Of a stretch of 64,000 bases of DNA, positions 62,426 to 64,000 are shown in pieces. Both the position numbers and the translations under genes were made by a program. Every line of letters begins with the position of its first letter. Position 1 is the first letter of the stretch. Below the pieces are notes generated by a model, which did no database searches, was not told the origin of the DNA, and saw only the letters and a list, made by a program, of their open reading frames with translations. The stretch comes from Mycobacteroides chelonae CCUG 47445 (GTDB lineage Bacteria > Actinomycetota > Actinomycetes > Mycobacteriales > Mycobacteriaceae): positions 4,836,001 to 4,900,000 of the forward strand of contig NZ_CP007220.1 in NCBI RefSeq assembly GCF_001632805.1, in the 5' to 3' direction.

Positions 62426-64000
62426 CCGAACAGGAACTGGTCTGGCACAAGGCGGCTGATCAGGATGCGCTGGATGAGGGTGAGGTGACGGTCTGCCCGG
62501 TGGGCCTCAAGTCCGTGGCCTTGACCAAACTGCACGGCCGTTTCGGTGCCATCGACAACCGGTGCCCCCACCAGGGCGGTCCGCTGGGCCAAGGCACCTT
62601 GGAGAACGACAAGATTCGTTGTCCCTGGCATGGATTTGACTTCGACCCGTTCACCGGCGCGGCAGCCGGCGGACCCGACTTCGACGTGCTGACCTATCCC
62701 GTGGACGTGCGCGAGGACGGCGTATACGTGGGCACTCCGCCGCCGGCTCCTCATGTCCGCACGGTCAGCGACGTGCTGATTGAGACCATGACCAACTGGG
62801 GTGTCGACACCGTCTTCGGCATGGTCGGGCACTCGAATCTCGGTGTCGCCGAGGCGATGCATCGCGCCGAAGGCGACGGCAAATTGCGGTACTTCGGCAT
62901 CAGGCACGAGGGCGCGGCGGCCTTCGCCGCCTCGGCATACGGGAAGCTGACCGGACGCCCCGCCGCGTGTTTCGGTATCGCCGGCCCAGGTTCGACGAAT
63001 CTGTTGACGGGGCTGTACGACGCGAAGGCCGATCGCGCACCGGTGCTGGCCATCTCAGGCAACGTGGATTCATCGGTGGCCGGTAAGGGCGCCTTCCAGG
63101 ACATCGATCTGCTGGCGGCCTTCGCCGACGTGTCCGTGTATTCGGCGATGGTGCGGGCGGGCTCCGACCACGCCGAACTGATGACGATGGCGCTCAAGCA
63201 CGCCATCCTGGATCGCGGTGTCGGCCATCTCGTGCTCCCCGACGAGGTTCAGGTGCTCCCCGCGCCCGACGAACCGGCCACCGGGCCGCAGGGCCGCATG
63301 CCGGATCTGCGGGTGGGCCCACCGACGGCGGCACTCGACACGGCGCTGCGCCTCATCGAATCGGCCACGCGCCCAGTGATCGTGGTGGGCGCCGGTGCGA
63401 AATTCGACATGGCAGCCATCACCGCGCTGGCCGAGCGGCTGAACGCCCCGATCCTCACCACCTTCAAGGCCAAGGGCCAGATCTCCGACCGTCATCCGCT
63501 CGCCGGCGGGGTACTGGGCCGCTCGGGGACGCCGGTTGCGTCTTGGATGATGAACAAGACCGATCTGCTCTTGGTATTCGGCGCATCGTTCTCGAATCAC
63601 ACGGGTATCTCGCCCTACAAGCCGACCATTCAGGTCGACACCGACCCACTGGCGCTCGGCCGCTTTAGACCGGTCACGGCACCCGTGCTCGGTGACGTTG
63701 GTGTGACGGCCGCGGCGCTGTCCGATGCGCTTCGGACAAACCCGGCGCTAGTCGACCAACGTCCCGAGCTCGCGGAGCGCTGGTCGGTATGGCGCACCGA
63801 AAAGGCGCGCCGGGCCGCCGCCCCCGCACATGGACGGGTGTCTGCTGCTGCCGTCTTCCATGAGCTCAACGGTTTGGTGCCCGAAAATGCAGTGCTGACA
63901 GTCGATGTGGGCAATCATGCGTACTCGTTCGGCCGCTATTTCGAGCCCACCGCACAGGCGGTGCTCATGTCGGGGTATCTCGGCTCCATCGGCTTCGGTT
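62422..64000 (+). CDS. Rieske domain fused to thiamine-diphosphate enzyme (3' end cut by window)
   Basis: The gene starts at GTG 62422, overlapping the previous stop by four bases, and stays open to the window end (526 residues visible). Residues 1-110 are a Rieske domain with CPH at 48-50 and CPWH at 67-70. From about residue 112 a pyruvate-oxidase-type PYR domain begins (VSDVLIETMTNWGVDTVFG, then RHEGAAAFAASAYGKLTG with the cofactor Glu). A central domain follows, and the start of the PP domain appears near TVDVGNHAYSFGRY at the edge. Such fusions of a Rieske centre to a thiamine-diphosphate enzyme are uncommon. Direct electron exit from a decarboxylase is the obvious idea. The C-terminus is missing here. 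Confidence 0.85.
   Translation, partial: MTEQELVWHKAADQDALDEGEVTVCPVGLKSVALTKLHGRFGAIDNRCPHQGGPLGQGTLENDKIRCPWHGFDFDPFTGAAAGGPDFDVLTYPVDVREDGVYVGTPPPAPHVRTVSDVLIETMTNWGVDTVFGMVGHSNLGVAEAMHRAEGDGKLRYFGIRHEGAAAFAASAYGKLTGRPAACFGIAGPGSTNLLTGLYDAKADRAPVLAISGNVDSSVAGKGAFQDIDLLAAFADVSVYSAMVRAGSDHAELMTMALKHAILDRGVGHLVLPDEVQVLPAPDEPATGPQGRMPDLRVGPPTAALDTALRLIESATRPVIVVGAGAKFDMAAITALAERLNAPILTTFKAKGQISDRHPLAGGVLGRSGTPVASWMMNKTDLLLVFGASFSNHTGISPYKPTIQVDTDPLALGRFRPVTAPVLGDVGVTAAALSDALRTNPALVDQRPELAERWSVWRTEKARRAAAPAHGRVSAAAVFHELNGLVPENAVLTVDVGNHAYSFGRYFEPTAQAVLMSGYLGSIGFG

Overview
The window looks like chromosome of a rapidly growing mycobacterium, most likely of the Mycobacteroides abscessus/chelonae type. 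The basis is high-GC coding sequence with many GTG starts, two MmpS/MmpL pairs, Gap/Sap-type lipid-export helpers, a WhiB protein, a haemophore-like secreted protein, a three-domain carboxylic acid reductase and mycothiol-linked redox proteins. This species-group call is inference from gene content, not from alignment. I see no rRNA, tRNA, CRISPR array, insertion sequence or prophage.

Layout. Positions 1-11 kb hold a lipid-decoration and export block: a truncated glycosyltransferase, two methyltransferases, two tandem Gap/Sap-like membrane proteins, a sulfotransferase, a condensation-type acyltransferase, then mmpS-mmpL and a haemophore-like gene. Positions 11-21 kb are all on the minus strand: a DoxX-like membrane protein, a secretory-type lipase, a short UvrA paralogue, a VOC protein, an AraC regulator and carboxylic acid reductase. 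Positions 21-24.7 kb are a minus-strand unit headed by a strong promoter and an M-box (ykoK) magnesium riboswitch. It contains a short leader ORF, an NRAMP-related transporter with a magnesium-type motif, a WhiB protein, a PNPOx-like protein and a CPYC redoxin. Positions 24.7-36.6 kb carry K+/H+ antiporter and TrkA genes, a phytoene-dehydrogenase-like flavoprotein, small membrane proteins, a MerR regulator, a CaCA exchanger, an S9 peptidase, a membrane-tethered Mrr-type nuclease, Nei and an SBF transporter. Positions 36.7-47.4 kb hold LysR, DoxX with an ECF41-type sigma factor, Dps, a DsbA-like protein, CitE-like lyase, M20 amidohydrolase, a DAO-type oxidase, a Tat-exported GH16 enzyme and ppc.

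The most interesting regulatory island is at 47.4-53.1 kb. A flavoprotein resembling sulfide:quinone oxidoreductase and a DsbA-like protein diverge from a second mmpS-mmpL pair and a CsoR-family regulator. The regulator lacks the copper-ligand histidine and so resembles persulfide-sensing CstR. The divergent promoter contains a perfect 21-bp inverted duplication of a CsoR-type operator, and a further operator-like palindrome precedes the regulator gene. This predicts a reactive-sulfur-responsive regulon that includes an MmpL exporter.

At 53.5-55 kb a TetR/SDR pair diverges from a perfect 20-bp-arm operator. From 56.1 kb to the right edge lies a PoxB-type pyruvate oxidase, a LAL-type regulator, and two overlapping Rieske fusion genes. 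One is Rieske joined to a glutamate-synthase-like FMN/[3Fe-4S] domain; the other is Rieske joined to a thiamine-diphosphate enzyme and is cut by the window end. Together they look like an uncharacterised redox module.
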